Shown: one piece after another, positions 1-6,729 of the stretch | Position numbering within the stretch: position 1 is the stretch's first letter | How the letters are laid out: the number at the start of each line of letters is the position of its first letter | DNA from: an uncultured Lachnospiraceae bacterium | GTDB lineage: Bacteria > Bacillota_A > Clostridia > Lachnospirales > Lachnospiraceae | Reading direction: 5' to 3' | Assembly (NCBI GenBank): GCA_946630765.1 | Contig: CAMOZF010000043.1 | Span: 1-10,066, forward strand | DNA: 10,066 nucleotides | The notes under the pieces: model-generated | Databases searched by the model: none | What the model was told of the DNA's origin: nothing | What the model saw: the letters and a program-made list of their open reading frames with translations, nothing else | Position numbers and translations under genes: made by a program

Positions 1-374
1 ACATGCGGGTGCTTCTTCTCCAGCGCCCCGGAAACGACAGAAACGATTTTATCCCAGGAGCCGATGCCTAAAGCGCCGTCAATTTCCGGAAGCTCCCGCT
101 CAAGCTCCGAAGCGTAGCGCTCCGAAAGGCAGCCCGTGACGACGAGCGCCCGAAGCTTTCCTTCCTCCTTCAGCGCCGCCGCCTGAAGGATCTCCGAAAT
201 GCTCTCCTCCTTGGCGTCCCCGATAAAGCAGCAGCTGTTGATAACGATGACCTCCGCCTCGGATTCATCGTCGGTAAAACGGTAACCGGCATCCGAAAGA
301 AGCCCGAGCATGTGCTCGGTATCGGAGAGATTTTTATCGCAGCCAAGCGAGAGAAAAAAGACCGTTTCGTTCAT
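1..374 (-). CDS. rimO: Ribosomal protein S12 methylthiotransferase RimO, N-terminal part (cut by window edge)
   Basis: Radical-SAM enzyme family that adds a methylthio group to a conserved aspartate of ribosomal protein S12. Only the first 124 codons lie in the window; the rest runs off the left edge. The visible part is the N-terminal UPF0004 domain, with the SLGCDKN motif (Cys12), the NSCCFI motif (Cys48, then Cys49) and TGCLSERY (Cys82). Cys12, Cys48 and Cys82 are the three expected ligands of the auxiliary iron-sulfur cluster. The radical-SAM CxxxCxxC motif would lie outside the window. DAKEESI after the second cysteine and the CDKN form point to RimO rather than the tRNA enzymes MiaB or MtaB. 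The ATG at 374 is preceded by a GGGAG site, 12 bases after the rpoZ stop, so it is the third gene of the gmk-rpoZ-rimO operon. Confidence 0.93.
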   Translation of the reverse strand, partial: MNETVFFLSLGCDKNLSDTEHMLGLLSDAGYRFTDDESEAEVIVINSCCFIGDAKEESISEILQAAALKEEGKLRALVVTGCLSERYASELERELPEIDGALGIGSWDKIVSVVSGALEKKHPH

Positions 375-386
375 GAAGGCTCCCGA

Positions 387-704
387 TCAGACGGTTTCTT
401 CTCCGCCGTCTTCCGGGTTCTCTTCGGCTTCTTCTTCATAGAATTCCTCGTCCTCAGCGTCGGCAAAATCCTCCTGCCCTTCCTCAAGGACATGCACCTT
501 TCCTGCATAGAACTCTTCTACCGCGATGGAAAGATTCTTTTCCTTTTCCTTTGCATTTACCAGCGGTTCGGAGCCGGCATTGATCTGGCGCGCGCGCTTT
601 GCGGTCGCGAGAACCAGAGAATAACGGTTCGTAATGGTCATGTCGCCGGCGTGTTTGGTATCGTTGATCTTTTCGATCATTTCTTTATAAGACGGATGGA
701 TCAT
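387..704 (-). CDS. rpoZ: DNA-directed RNA polymerase omega subunit
   Basis: Small subunit that binds the beta' chain and helps RNA polymerase assemble and stay stable. The protein has 105 residues. The family core is clear: HPSYKEMIEKIN at 3-14, NRYSLVLATAKRARQI at 26-41, and the SIAVEEFYAGKV segment at 59-70. After the core comes a strongly acidic tail, residues 74-105, in which 18 of 32 residues are Asp or Glu. This makes the protein longer than a minimal omega and the tail is probably disordered. The start is fixed by an AAGGAGGA site (712-719) that lies inside the last codons of gmk. Only 3 bases separate the gmk stop from this ATG, so translation is probably coupled. Confidence 0.95.
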   Translation of the reverse strand: MIHPSYKEMIEKINDTKHAGDMTITNRYSLVLATAKRARQINAGSEPLVNAKEKEKNLSIAVEEFYAGKVHVLEEGQEDFADAEDEEFYEEEAEENPEDGGEETV

Positions 705-707
705 CTG

Positions 708-1343
708 TCAGTCCTCCTTCGTAATTTCCACAAGTTCCTTTTTCAGCCGGGCGATCAGGCGGTTTTCCTCATCGGCCTGCCGCTGCGCCTTTCTGATCAG
801 CGCGGTCACGTCCTCAACGCAGCGCCCGAGATCGTCGTTCACGATCAGCTGGTCATACTGCGGCACATAGTCCGCCTCCACAACCGCGCGGCGAAGACGC
901 CGCTTGATCTCGGAAAGCGTTTCGGTGCCTCTTCCCTTCAGGCGCTCGTAAAGCTCCTCCGCGCTCGGCGGAACAACATACAGAAGAAGTGATTCCGGGA
1001 AAATCTTCTTGATCTGAAGGCCGCCCTGGACTTCGATCTCCAGGATGACATTTTTCCCCTTCTCCATCTCGGAAAGCACGTAGTCCTTCGGCGTTCCGTA
1101 GAAATTGTCGTTGTAGACCGCGTATTCCAGAAGCTTCTCTTCGTCGATCATCTTCTGAAATTCTTCCCTTGAAACGAAGAAATAGTGTTTGCCGTCTTCC
1201 TCGCCTTCCCGCATCTTCCTGCTTGTCGCGGAGATGCTCAGGGAAAACTCCTCCGGATAACGCGTAAGAAGCTCTTTTACAATGGTTCCTTTGCCGACGC
1301 CGGAGAATCCGGATAATACGATCAGCAGTCCTTTTTCCGCCAT
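708..1343 (-). CDS. gmk: Guanylate kinase
   Basis: Phosphorylates GMP to GDP with ATP in the cytoplasm, feeding GTP, dGTP and (p)ppGpp pools. The protein has 211 residues, normal for the family. Seen in order: the P-loop SGFSGVGKGT (11-20); the GMP-binding segment SISATSRKMREGEEDGKHYFF (36-56, listed here as two parts, SISATSR and GEEDGKHYFF); EYAVYNDNFYGTP (73-85) for the guanine pocket; EIEVQGG (102-108); and the lid arginines around GRGTET (137-142) and RRLRRA (148-153). The ATG at 1343 has a GAGGTG site 5 bases upstream. It is the first gene of an operon with rpoZ and rimO, under a consensus promoter at 1391-1419. In many Clostridia remA/DUF370 precedes gmk; here an RsmF-type methyltransferase gene does. 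Confidence 0.96.
   Translation of the reverse strand: MAEKGLLIVLSGFSGVGKGTIVKELLTRYPEEFSLSISATSRKMREGEEDGKHYFFVSREEFQKMIDEEKLLEYAVYNDNFYGTPKDYVLSEMEKGKNVILEIEVQGGLQIKKIFPESLLLYVVPPSAEELYERLKGRGTETLSEIKRRLRRAVVEADYVPQYDQLIVNDDLGRCVEDVTALIRKAQRQADEENRLIARLKKELVEITKED
712..719 (-). promoter_or_regulatory. Ribosome binding site of rpoZ embedded in the gmk 3' end
   Basis: The minus strand reads AAGGAGGA, ending 7 bases before the rpoZ ATG. The same bases encode the last residues of guanylate kinase (Lys-Glu-Asp) before its TGA. Ribosomes ending on gmk therefore sit over the rpoZ start, which suggests coupled translation. Confidence 0.8.
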
Positions 1344-1390
1344 GGATCACCTCATCATGATAGATTCTGGGAAATAATTTTAACCTGTTA

Positions 1391-1419
1391 ATTATAACCT
1401 ACTTTACTGCGGCTGTCAA
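1391..1419 (-). promoter_or_regulatory. Consensus housekeeping promoter of gmk-rpoZ-rimO
   Basis: On the minus strand a perfect -35 TTGACA (1414-1419) is followed by 17 bases and a perfect -10 TATAAT (1391-1396). The expected start of transcription is near 1384, giving a leader of about 40 bases before gmk. This matches the sigma-A consensus in all 12 positions. Confidence 0.9.
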
Positions 1420-1446
1420 TTCACAAACACAGCCCCGAAAAAGCCT

Positions 1447-2853
1447 TTATTGGTAGCGCCAGCCGGGGAGGTATTTATTTTTCAGCGCGTTTTTCTGAAC
1501 CTTTCCGAAGCCCAGAGGGAAGCCGTCCGCCGTGACCAGCGCATAGCCGTCCTCAAGCTTCTGATCGGAGATATCCAGCGTCTCGCCTTTGAGATAGCGG
1601 ATCACCCGTGGGTCGCCGCCGGAAAGCGCGAGGCAGTTTCCGAATTCGCCCATCCTCAGCGCCATTGCAAGCGCCTGAGAGGGCTCAAAACGGTTTTTCT
1701 TCTGTTCCCCGAGAAGAAGTCCCTCGCGCATCACGCGAAGCCCGGAAAGGGGCATATTCGCGCTTACAGGCTGAAGATACAGCCGATCGCCGCGAAGCAC
1801 GGTCCTGCCGCCGGAAAGCACGCCCTGAAGGCCCGATAAAAATGCTTCCGTCTCCAGAGACAGCCGGGGACCTTTTTCACCTGTTCCCTGCGTATCCGCC
1901 GGTCTTTCCTGCGCCTCGGAAGACGCATCTTCCTTCTTCAGGAGCGCCACAAAATGCCCCTCTCCCCGAAGCCTGTGCGGATAGAGCCGCGCACAGTGAA
2001 GAAGCTCCGGATCGTCAACAGACGACAGATCCGGTCTTCCGGGCATGAAGCCCTCATAGCGCCCCGGAATCGGCACCACGTGCAGCGCCGGGCAGATCGA
2101 TTTCATATAGAGGACCGTCTCCTCGTCCTCCGTCGGGGAAAAGGTGCAGGTCGAGTACAGGAGCATGCCGCCCGGGCGGAGCATTCGGAGAGCCGCCCGC
2201 GTGATCTTTTTCTGAAGCCCCGCGTAGAATTCGTTTCCGTGCTCGATCCAGCTTCGGATCACGGCAGGCTCCTTTCGGAACATGCCTTCGCCGGAGCAGG
2301 GCGCGTCGATCAGGATCTTGTCAAAATACCCCTCAAACCGGCCCGCGAGCTTCTCCGGGTCCTCCGACAGAATCACGGAATTTTTCACGCCGAAAAGCTC
2401 CAGATTCTTCAGAAGCGCCTGGGCTCTGGTGTTGCTGATATCGTTTGCATAGAGGACGCCGGAGCCCTGAAGCTTTGCCGCAAGCTCCGTCGATTTTCCG
2501 CCCGGCGCCGCGCAAAGATCCAGCACCCGGTCCCCGGGTTCCACCGGAAGGACCGCAGCCGGCGCCATCGCCGAGGGATCCTGCAGATAGTAGAGCCCCG
2601 CATAGTAGTAGGGGTGCTTTCCGGGCTTGTCGGAAGCGCTGCAGTAATAGCCGTTTTCGGTCCACGGCACCCTTTCAAGCAGGAAGGGACTGATTTTTTC
2701 AAATTCTTCCGGACTGATCTTCAGCGTATTCACCCGGAGCCCGTAGGTCCTTTCGTCCCCGAAGCTATCAAGATAAGCCGGATACTCATCCCCGAGAAGC
2801 GTCTTCATCACCTGAAGATAGCTTTCCGGAAGTTTTTCTTTACGGTCGTTCAT
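1447..2853 (-). CDS. rsmF: RsmF/RsmB-type rRNA cytosine-C5 methyltransferase (NOL1/NOP2/Sun family)
   Basis: SAM-dependent enzyme that methylates carbon 5 of cytosines in RNA, most likely 16S rRNA. The protein has 468 residues, close to the length of RsmF (YebU). An N-terminal RNA-binding part (about 1-100, with GLRVNTLK at 38-45) leads into the Rossmann domain. The SAM motif DLCAAPGGKST is at 112-122. The two family cysteines are present: Cys186 in DAPCSGEGMFRK and Cys236 in YSTCTFSP, the release and nucleophile residues of this family. After a low-complexity linker (about 308-330) there is a C-terminal part resembling the PUA-like domain of RsmF. That layout favours RsmF over RsmB, which carries an N-terminal NusB-like domain. 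The exact target cytosine cannot be read from sequence. The start has a GAGGA site about 10 bases upstream, just beyond a strong hairpin. Confidence 0.88.
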   Translation of the reverse strand: MNDRKEKLPESYLQVMKTLLGDEYPAYLDSFGDERTYGLRVNTLKISPEEFEKISPFLLERVPWTENGYYCSASDKPGKHPYYYAGLYYLQDPSAMAPAAVLPVEPGDRVLDLCAAPGGKSTELAAKLQGSGVLYANDISNTRAQALLKNLELFGVKNSVILSEDPEKLAGRFEGYFDKILIDAPCSGEGMFRKEPAVIRSWIEHGNEFYAGLQKKITRAALRMLRPGGMLLYSTCTFSPTEDEETVLYMKSICPALHVVPIPGRYEGFMPGRPDLSSVDDPELLHCARLYPHRLRGEGHFVALLKKEDASSEAQERPADTQGTGEKGPRLSLETEAFLSGLQGVLSGGRTVLRGDRLYLQPVSANMPLSGLRVMREGLLLGEQKKNRFEPSQALAMALRMGEFGNCLALSGGDPRVIRYLKGETLDISDQKLEDGYALVTADGFPLGFGKVQKNALKNKYLPGWRYQ

Positions 2854-2871
2854 TTTTCGCTGTCCTCAACA

Positions 2872-2905
2872 GAAGAAGGCATGCCTTACAAAGCATGCCT
2901 TCTTC
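2872..2905 (-). terminator. Perfect 13-bp hairpin, possible terminator or attenuator upstream of the RsmF-like gene
   Basis: The arms 2872-2884 and 2893-2905 are perfect reverse complements of 13 bases around an 8-base loop. On the minus strand the 3' arm ends in CTTCTTC followed by TGTTG, so the U-tract is broken and weak. It lies between the stop of the coiled-coil gene (2936) and the RsmF-like gene, only 4 bases before the GAGGA site of the latter. It may end most rsmD-coaD transcripts, leave some read-through, or protect or block the downstream message. Strong structure is certain; the role is inferred. Confidence 0.6.
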
Positions 2906-2935
2906 GGGAATTCATGATCTTTATCACTACTCTGA

Positions 2936-3559
2936 TTACTCTTCGTATTCGTCGTCTTCTTCATCATCCGCTTCCGCTTCAAAGAAAGGCTTTTCACTCG
3001 GACGCTCCTCCTGCTCCGGCGCCTGATTGTTCAGTTCGCGCTGGTTGGATTCGATGATGTTCAGATGCTCCGACAGGGAAGAAAGAAGCGCCGTATAACG
3101 GTTCTGGGTATCTTCAACCGTGCCGGAAACGATGGAGCGCAGATTCTCCAGCATCGCATTCGTGTAGTCGAGCGCGCCCTTACGGATCGCATCGGACTCC
3201 TCCGTCGCGCTGTCCAGCATTTCCTTCGCCTGCTCCTGCGCGTCCTTCAGGATCTCGTTCGCCTTGTCATAGGCCATCCGCGTGATCTGGTTCTCGCTGA
3301 CCAGATGGTCCGCATAGGCCTGCGCCTTGTCCTCTACCTCCGCTGCCTTCTTCTTGGCATCGGAAAGGATCTTGTCGCGGTTATTGAGCATCCGCTGATA
3401 TTTCTTGACTTCCTCGGGCGTATACTGCCTGAGTTCATCCAGAAACTCCTCCAGCTGAGGCCGATCAACAATGATCTTCGTATTCGAAAAGGCCTGCATT
3501 TTACATCCGTCAATATACTCTTCAATATCGCCGATTACCTGTTCAATTCTGTTGCTCAT
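2936..3559 (-). CDS. Coiled-coil protein of the coaD operon (annotated in relatives as ATPase or H+-ATPase subunit-like)
   Basis: No defined function known to me. The protein has 207 residues, no signal peptide, no membrane segment and no Walker motif. A short N-terminal region (1-45, MSNRIEQVIGDIEEYI) leads to a long charged, alanine-rich helix (about 48-130, with LSDAKKKAAEVEDKAQAYAD and repeated EILKDAQEQAKEML-like heptads), a second helical stretch (135-178), and an acidic tail (193-207) rich in Asp and Glu. The helix resembles F/V-ATPase stator subunits and DivIVA-type proteins, which explains the 'ATPase' labels on similar genes, but that likeness can come from composition alone. It starts 6 bases after the coaD stop with a GAGGT site inside the coaD end, so it is co-expressed with rsmD and coaD. 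A scaffold role near the division site or membrane is one inference. Confidence 0.8.
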   Translation of the reverse strand: MSNRIEQVIGDIEEYIDGCKMQAFSNTKIIVDRPQLEEFLDELRQYTPEEVKKYQRMLNNRDKILSDAKKKAAEVEDKAQAYADHLVSENQITRMAYDKANEILKDAQEQAKEMLDSATEESDAIRKGALDYTNAMLENLRSIVSGTVEDTQNRYTALLSSLSEHLNIIESNQRELNNQAPEQEERPSEKPFFEAEADDEEDDEYEE

Positions 3560-3565
3560 TGTGAT

Positions 3566-4054
3566 TTACCTCGCTTTTATTTTTATCTTTTCATGAATTT
3601 TCTCTGCTACATAATCCGGGACAAATTCCGAAATATCGCCGCCGTAGGAGGCCACCTCCTTGACAATGCTGGAGGAAAGATAGGCGTATTTCAGGTTGGT
3701 CGACAAAAATACCGTATCGACGTCCCCGGCGAGCTTTCGGTTGGTCTGGGAAAGCTGAAGCTCGTATTCAAAATCCGTCACCGCCCGCAGACCCCTGACC
3801 ATGAAGGACGCGCCTTCCTGACGGGCAAACTGCACCGTAAGGCCGGAGAAGGATTTGACTTCCACATTCGGAAGATCGGACACAGCCCTTTTTATCAGCG
3901 CGATGCGCTCCTCCACAGAGAAAAGCGGCACCTTCGCCGAATTATTCAGCACGCCGACAATCAGCCGGTCTGCAATCAGGCTTGCCCTTCTGATGACATC
4001 AATATGACCAAAGGTGATCGGATCAAAGGATCCCGGATAAATGGCTGTACTCAT
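3566..4054 (-). CDS. coaD: Phosphopantetheine adenylyltransferase
   Basis: Catalyses the fourth step of coenzyme A synthesis: 4'-phosphopantetheine plus ATP gives dephospho-CoA and pyrophosphate. The protein has 162 residues, full length for this hexameric cytoplasmic enzyme. The nucleotidyltransferase signature [14 protein letters not shown] is at 6-19, with the TxGH motif at 14-17 (His17). [16 protein letters not shown] (85-100) and the SSSIVKE motif (127-133) complete the active site. Its ATG overlaps the rsmD stop by 4 bases (ATGA), and no good Shine-Dalgarno site precedes it, so translation likely depends on ribosomes ending rsmD. The rsmD-coaD pair is a common arrangement in Gram-positive bacteria. 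Confidence 0.97.
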   Translation of the reverse strand: MSTAIYPGSFDPITFGHIDVIRRASLIADRLIVGVLNNSAKVPLFSVEERIALIKRAVSDLPNVEVKSFSGLTVQFARQEGASFMVRGLRAVTDFEYELQLSQTNRKLAGDVDTVFLSTNLKYAYLSSSIVKEVASYGGDISEFVPDYVAEKIHEKIKIKAR

Positions 4055-4632
4055 CTGTTTTCTGTCGCTTCAAGGCTCTTTTTCCGAAGAAAAAGATGCC
4101 GGTTTGTTTTGTATTTCTTGTCCCTGACAATTTCAAAGGAAAGATTCGAAAGCACCGAAGGATCAAACTGCATCGATTCCTCGCAGACAATCAATGTCTC
4201 CCTGTTCACAAGGGGGGAATCCTGAAGAACCGAAAGCACCTTCTCCACAAAGCCGTCCCCGTAGGGCGGATCCATGAAGATCACGGAAAAGGCTTCCTCC
4301 CCCGTGTCTTCAAGCCTTCTGATCCCGGAAAGGACATCCGTTTTCAGGACCGCAGCCTTCTCCTGGAGCTTTGTAAAACGCAGATTGTCGGAAATGCACT
4401 TCACGGCAGCCGGATTCTTCTCGATGAAAACGGCCCTTTTCGCGCCTCTTGAAAGCGCCTCGATGCCGATCGCGCCGGATCCTGCAAAAAGATCCAGAAA
4501 GCGGCAGTCATAAAGCGAATTCTGAAGAATGTTGAAAAGTGTTTCCTTGATCCTGTCCGTCGTCGGTCTTGTCAAAAGACCCGGTACGGTTTTCAGAGGA
4601 AGGCTTCTCGCCGTCCCGGCAATCACACGCAT
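4051..4632 (-). CDS. rsmD: 16S rRNA (guanine(966)-N2)-methyltransferase
   Basis: Methylates N2 of guanine 966 (E. coli numbering) in 16S rRNA during assembly of the small ribosomal subunit. The protein has 193 residues, usual for the family. Visible motifs: RVIAG at 2-6 and [16 protein letters not shown] at 21-36, the RNA-facing N-terminus; the SAM motif [18 protein letters not shown] at 47-64; and the catalytic FMDPPY, with DPPY at 121-124. The ATG at 4632 has a GGGAG site 6-7 bases upstream. It is the first gene of the rsmD-coaD-coiled-coil operon, from a strong promoter at 4660-4688. Confidence 0.95.
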   Translation of the reverse strand: MRVIAGTARSLPLKTVPGLLTRPTTDRIKETLFNILQNSLYDCRFLDLFAGSGAIGIEALSRGAKRAVFIEKNPAAVKCISDNLRFTKLQEKAAVLKTDVLSGIRRLEDTGEEAFSVIFMDPPYGDGFVEKVLSVLQDSPLVNRETLIVCEESMQFDPSVLSNLSFEIVRDKKYKTNRHLFLRKKSLEATENR

Positions 4633-4659
4633 ACTGCTCTCCCGTCAGGTACTTTCAAT

Positions 4660-4688
4660 ATCATATCACTTTTTACATTGCATGACAA
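4660..4688 (-). promoter_or_regulatory. Extended -10 promoter of rsmD-coaD
   Basis: On the minus strand: -35 TTGTCA (4683-4688), 17-base spacer, -10 TATGAT (4660-4665), with TGA just before the -10 forming an extended TGn element. Transcription would start near 4653, giving a leader of about 20 bases. It sits in the 79-base gap between the ABC permease stop and rsmD. Confidence 0.8.
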
Positions 4689-4711
4689 GTTAAAAGAAAA
4701 AGTTTTTCCCC

Positions 4712-5530
4712 TTATATGATATCTTTTCTTTTCAGAACCGTCAGCTGAAGAAGAATGCAAAGCGCCGTATACCCAAGCACGACGATCAGCGCCGAAATCA
4801 CGGTGTCCCATTTGCCGACCGACAGCAGGCTCAGGTTGCCGACAAGGGAAATATACTGCAGCCGGAAGGTGCGCGCTGAATTCAGTCCCGTCAGAATATC
4901 CGACATGGAGAAAAGCATCGGCGCCCCGATCAGGATGTAGACGATCGCGAAAATCACCGCGGTCATGGGCTTCCGAAGGAGCTCTGAAACCGTCAGAACG
5001 ACAATCCCGATCGCGCTGATGATCAGGGTGATCATCAGGATATGCACGATAAATGCGCCGATATTTCCGACCGGTACGTCCCTGAAAAAGAATCCCGCAT
5101 TCAGAAGCATCGCAAACGCCGCGACGTCCGTGAGAAGGAAGCTGTACAGAAGGATCAGAATCACATGGGTGAAAAACATCTGCGTTCTCGTAAATTCCGA
5201 AGCGATATTCTTGATAAAGCCGCTGCGCTTCAGCGGAAGAAGAAAGACCGCGATGAAGATCACGAGAAACAGCTCGACGTTTCCGTTGAAGCCAAGAGCC
5301 GCGAATTCCACAAGCGTATCCACATGGTTTCCGGATAAGAGCTCCGTCACGCCGGGATCCATGCCGCCGAAAAGAAAGCTGTAAAAATCGGTAAGAAAGG
5401 GCGCGTTTCCGAACGCAATTCCGTAGGTGATTCCCGCGGTGAAGCTGAGTCCGAAGCAGACAAGAAGCAGAATCAACGGGCTTTTTGAGCTTTTCATGCG
5501 GTAAAGCTCGGCAAAAAGAAAATGCTTCAT
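4712..5530 (-). CDS. ABC-2 type transporter permease
   Basis: Membrane partner of the ATPase encoded just upstream. The start chosen at 5530 gives 272 residues: it overlaps the ATPase stop by 4 bases (ATGA) and has AGGAGGGA 7 bases upstream. A longer open frame to 5596 would lie inside the ATPase gene and lacks such a site. About six membrane segments can be read (roughly 17-40, 85-100, 120-148, 158-180, 189-208, 243-264), with a large outer loop at about 41-84 after the first, as in ABC-2/BcrB-like permeases. The C-terminus LKRKDII is a basic cytoplasmic end. Members of this group export antimicrobial peptides or give resistance to them; no substrate can be named here. Confidence 0.87.
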   Translation of the reverse strand: MKHFLFAELYRMKSSKSPLILLLVCFGLSFTAGITYGIAFGNAPFLTDFYSFLFGGMDPGVTELLSGNHVDTLVEFAALGFNGNVELFLVIFIAVFLLPLKRSGFIKNIASEFTRTQMFFTHVILILLYSFLLTDVAAFAMLLNAGFFFRDVPVGNIGAFIVHILMITLIISAIGIVVLTVSELLRKPMTAVIFAIVYILIGAPMLFSMSDILTGLNSARTFRLQYISLVGNLSLLSVGKWDTVISALIVVLGYTALCILLQLTVLKRKDII

Positions 5531-6429
5531 CGTCCGCTCCCTCCTCTCGTAATACCGATAAAATAGTCCTCGAGGGAATCCCGGATCACGCGGCATTCAT
5601 GCACATGGATACCTGCCTGCTCCATCCGATCCAGCATTTCATCCTGCCTTCCGAGCTGCTCCAGCACGTGAATCATATGGGAGGACTTGGTCTGGTAGCT
5701 GAAAATATTCATCTCCTCCAGTACCTTTTTCGCCGCGGCCGTATCATCGACAATCAGGCGCACATAGCCCGGCATGGTCTCCAGGATTTCCTCCTCCGAG
5801 GCCTCCTTCACGAGCCTTCCCTGCTCCATGATGCCGTAGACGGTCGCGAACTTGCTAAGTTCCGACAGCTGATGGCTGGAGATGATGATCGTCTTTCTCT
5901 CTTCATGAAGACGCTGAAGGATCAGACGAATGTCGCGAAGTCCCTGGGGATCCAGTCCGTTCAGCGGCTCGTCGAGGATCACGATATCCGGATCGCCCGT
6001 CAGCGCGAGCGCAATCGCGAGGCGCTGCCGCATCCCAGGAGAGAAGCTTCCTGTCCGGACATCGGCCCAGTTCTCGAGCCCGACGAAGCGCAGGAGCTCG
6101 CGGGATCTCTCCTCCCCGCCCGGCGCGTGAAGGGCGATTCTCTTGATCTCCAGATTCTTCACTGCGCTGAGTGAATTGTAAAGCCCCGGATCCTCGATGA
6201 GGACGCCGATCCGCGGCTTCTTTCCGTCAGTCCGGCGCCCGAACTCAATCTCTCCGGCGCTCGGCCTGGAAAGCCCCGAAAGCATCCGAAGAAGCGTCGT
6301 CTTACCGGCGCCGTTTCGTCCAATCAGCCCGTAGACAGCGCCTTCCTCCACATGGAGGTCGACGCTGTCTACGGCAGTGGTATTCGGATATCCCTTCGAA
6401 AGATTCGAAGTTGTAATGATATAAGACAT
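5527..6429 (-). CDS. ABC transporter ATP-binding protein, BcrA-like
   Basis: Cytoplasmic motor of an ABC-2 exporter together with the following permease. The protein has 300 residues. Seen in order: Walker A GRNGAGKTT (37-45); a Q-loop region VLIEDPGLY (77-84) with Glu in place of the usual Gln, typical of the bacitracin/lantibiotic-immunity (BcrA) group; a degenerate signature FSPGMRQRL (129-137) instead of LSGGQ; Walker B IVILDEP (149-155); D-loop NGLDP (157-161); and the switch histidine His186 (SSH). Residues from about 220 form a C-terminal extension, also usual in this group. The start at 6429 has a GAGGA site about 11 bases upstream, rather far. It follows the 76-residue membrane protein gene by 32 bases with no terminator. 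Substrate unknown. Confidence 0.92.
   Translation of the reverse strand: MSYIITTSNLSKGYPNTTAVDSVDLHVEEGAVYGLIGRNGAGKTTLLRMLSGLSRPSAGEIEFGRRTDGKKPRIGVLIEDPGLYNSLSAVKNLEIKRIALHAPGGEERSRELLRFVGLENWADVRTGSFSPGMRQRLAIALALTGDPDIVILDEPLNGLDPQGLRDIRLILQRLHEERKTIIISSHQLSELSKFATVYGIMEQGRLVKEASEEEILETMPGYVRLIVDDTAAAKKVLEEMNIFSYQTKSSHMIHVLEQLGRQDEMLDRMEQAGIHVHECRVIRDSLEDYFIGITRGGSGR
5538..5545 (-). promoter_or_regulatory. Ribosome binding site that fixes the permease start
   Basis: The minus strand reads AGGAGGGA inside the last codons of the ATPase gene, 7 bases before the ATG at 5530. Together with the 4-base overlap this selects 5530 over the upstream in-frame ATG at 5596. Confidence 0.75.
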
Positions 6430-6461
6430 GCTGCTTGTCTTCCTCTCCGTCTGAAGCCCGT

Positions 6462-6692
6462 TTATTCCGTCTCTTCTTCAGACTGCGGTTCTTCGGCATC
6501 GGTCTTTTTTTCTGCGGCCTCCTTTTCCTGTCGGTTGATCACGCGGATCAGGAAAAGCCCCAGAACGATCAGCACCACGAGAACGGCGCCGAGGATAAAG
6601 AACAGATTGTAATTTCCGCTGAACATGCCCACCGTCATGCCGATAAAGGTCAAAGCGATCAGGACCAGCAGAATCAATGCCAGTACTTGCAT
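6462..6692 (-). CDS. Small two-helix membrane protein, unknown function
   Basis: I do not recognise a named family. The protein has 76 residues, with two hydrophobic segments (about 3-23 and 29-52) joined by a short loop containing SGNYN, and a charged C-terminal tail (53-76), basic at first (RVINRQEKEAAEKK) and then acidic (EEPQSEEETE). The second helix is followed by Arg, suggesting both ends face the cytoplasm. A GGAG site lies about 9 bases before the ATG. It sits 37 bases after glgA and 32 before the ABC ATPase gene, same strand, with no terminator seen on either side, so it may belong to one transcript with either. It could be an accessory to the transporter, but nothing in the sequence proves this. 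Confidence 0.75.
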   Translation of the reverse strand: MQVLALILLVLIALTFIGMTVGMFSGNYNLFFILGAVLVVLIVLGLFLIRVINRQEKEAAEKKTDAEEPQSEEETE

Positions 6693-6729
6693 AACTTGTT
6701 GCTCCGAATAAGTATTTTACAGGGTCGTC

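Noticed and set aside
1420..1446. Terminator after the RsmF-like gene
   Set aside because: The sequence has direct GGCT copies but no inverted repeat with a U-tract; no terminator can be supported here.
1954..3057. Open frame of 367 codons on the plus strand
   Set aside because: It is antisense to the RsmF-like gene, runs through the hairpin and into the next gene, and shows no recognisable protein pattern.
3065..4225. Open frame of 386 codons on the plus strand
   Set aside because: It lies antisense across coaD, most of the coiled-coil gene and part of rsmD, has no ribosome binding site or family motif, and its composition (many Arg, His, Leu, Ile) is that of a reverse-frame shadow.
4680..4711. 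Possible terminator after the ABC permease
   Set aside because: The AT-rich self-complementary stretch (GAAAA / TTTTC) makes only about 5 weak pairs with a 3-base loop and no GC stem, so I do not call it.
5531..5596. Longer N-terminus for the ABC permease starting at 5596
   Set aside because: The extra 22 residues lie inside the ATPase gene and are rich in Arg/Tyr; the start at 5530 has AGGAGGGA and an ATGA overlap with the ATPase stop.
6693..6729. Promoter for the small membrane protein gene
   Set aside because: A TAAAAT box is present but no -35 lies at 16-18 bases, so co-transcription with glgA is equally likely.
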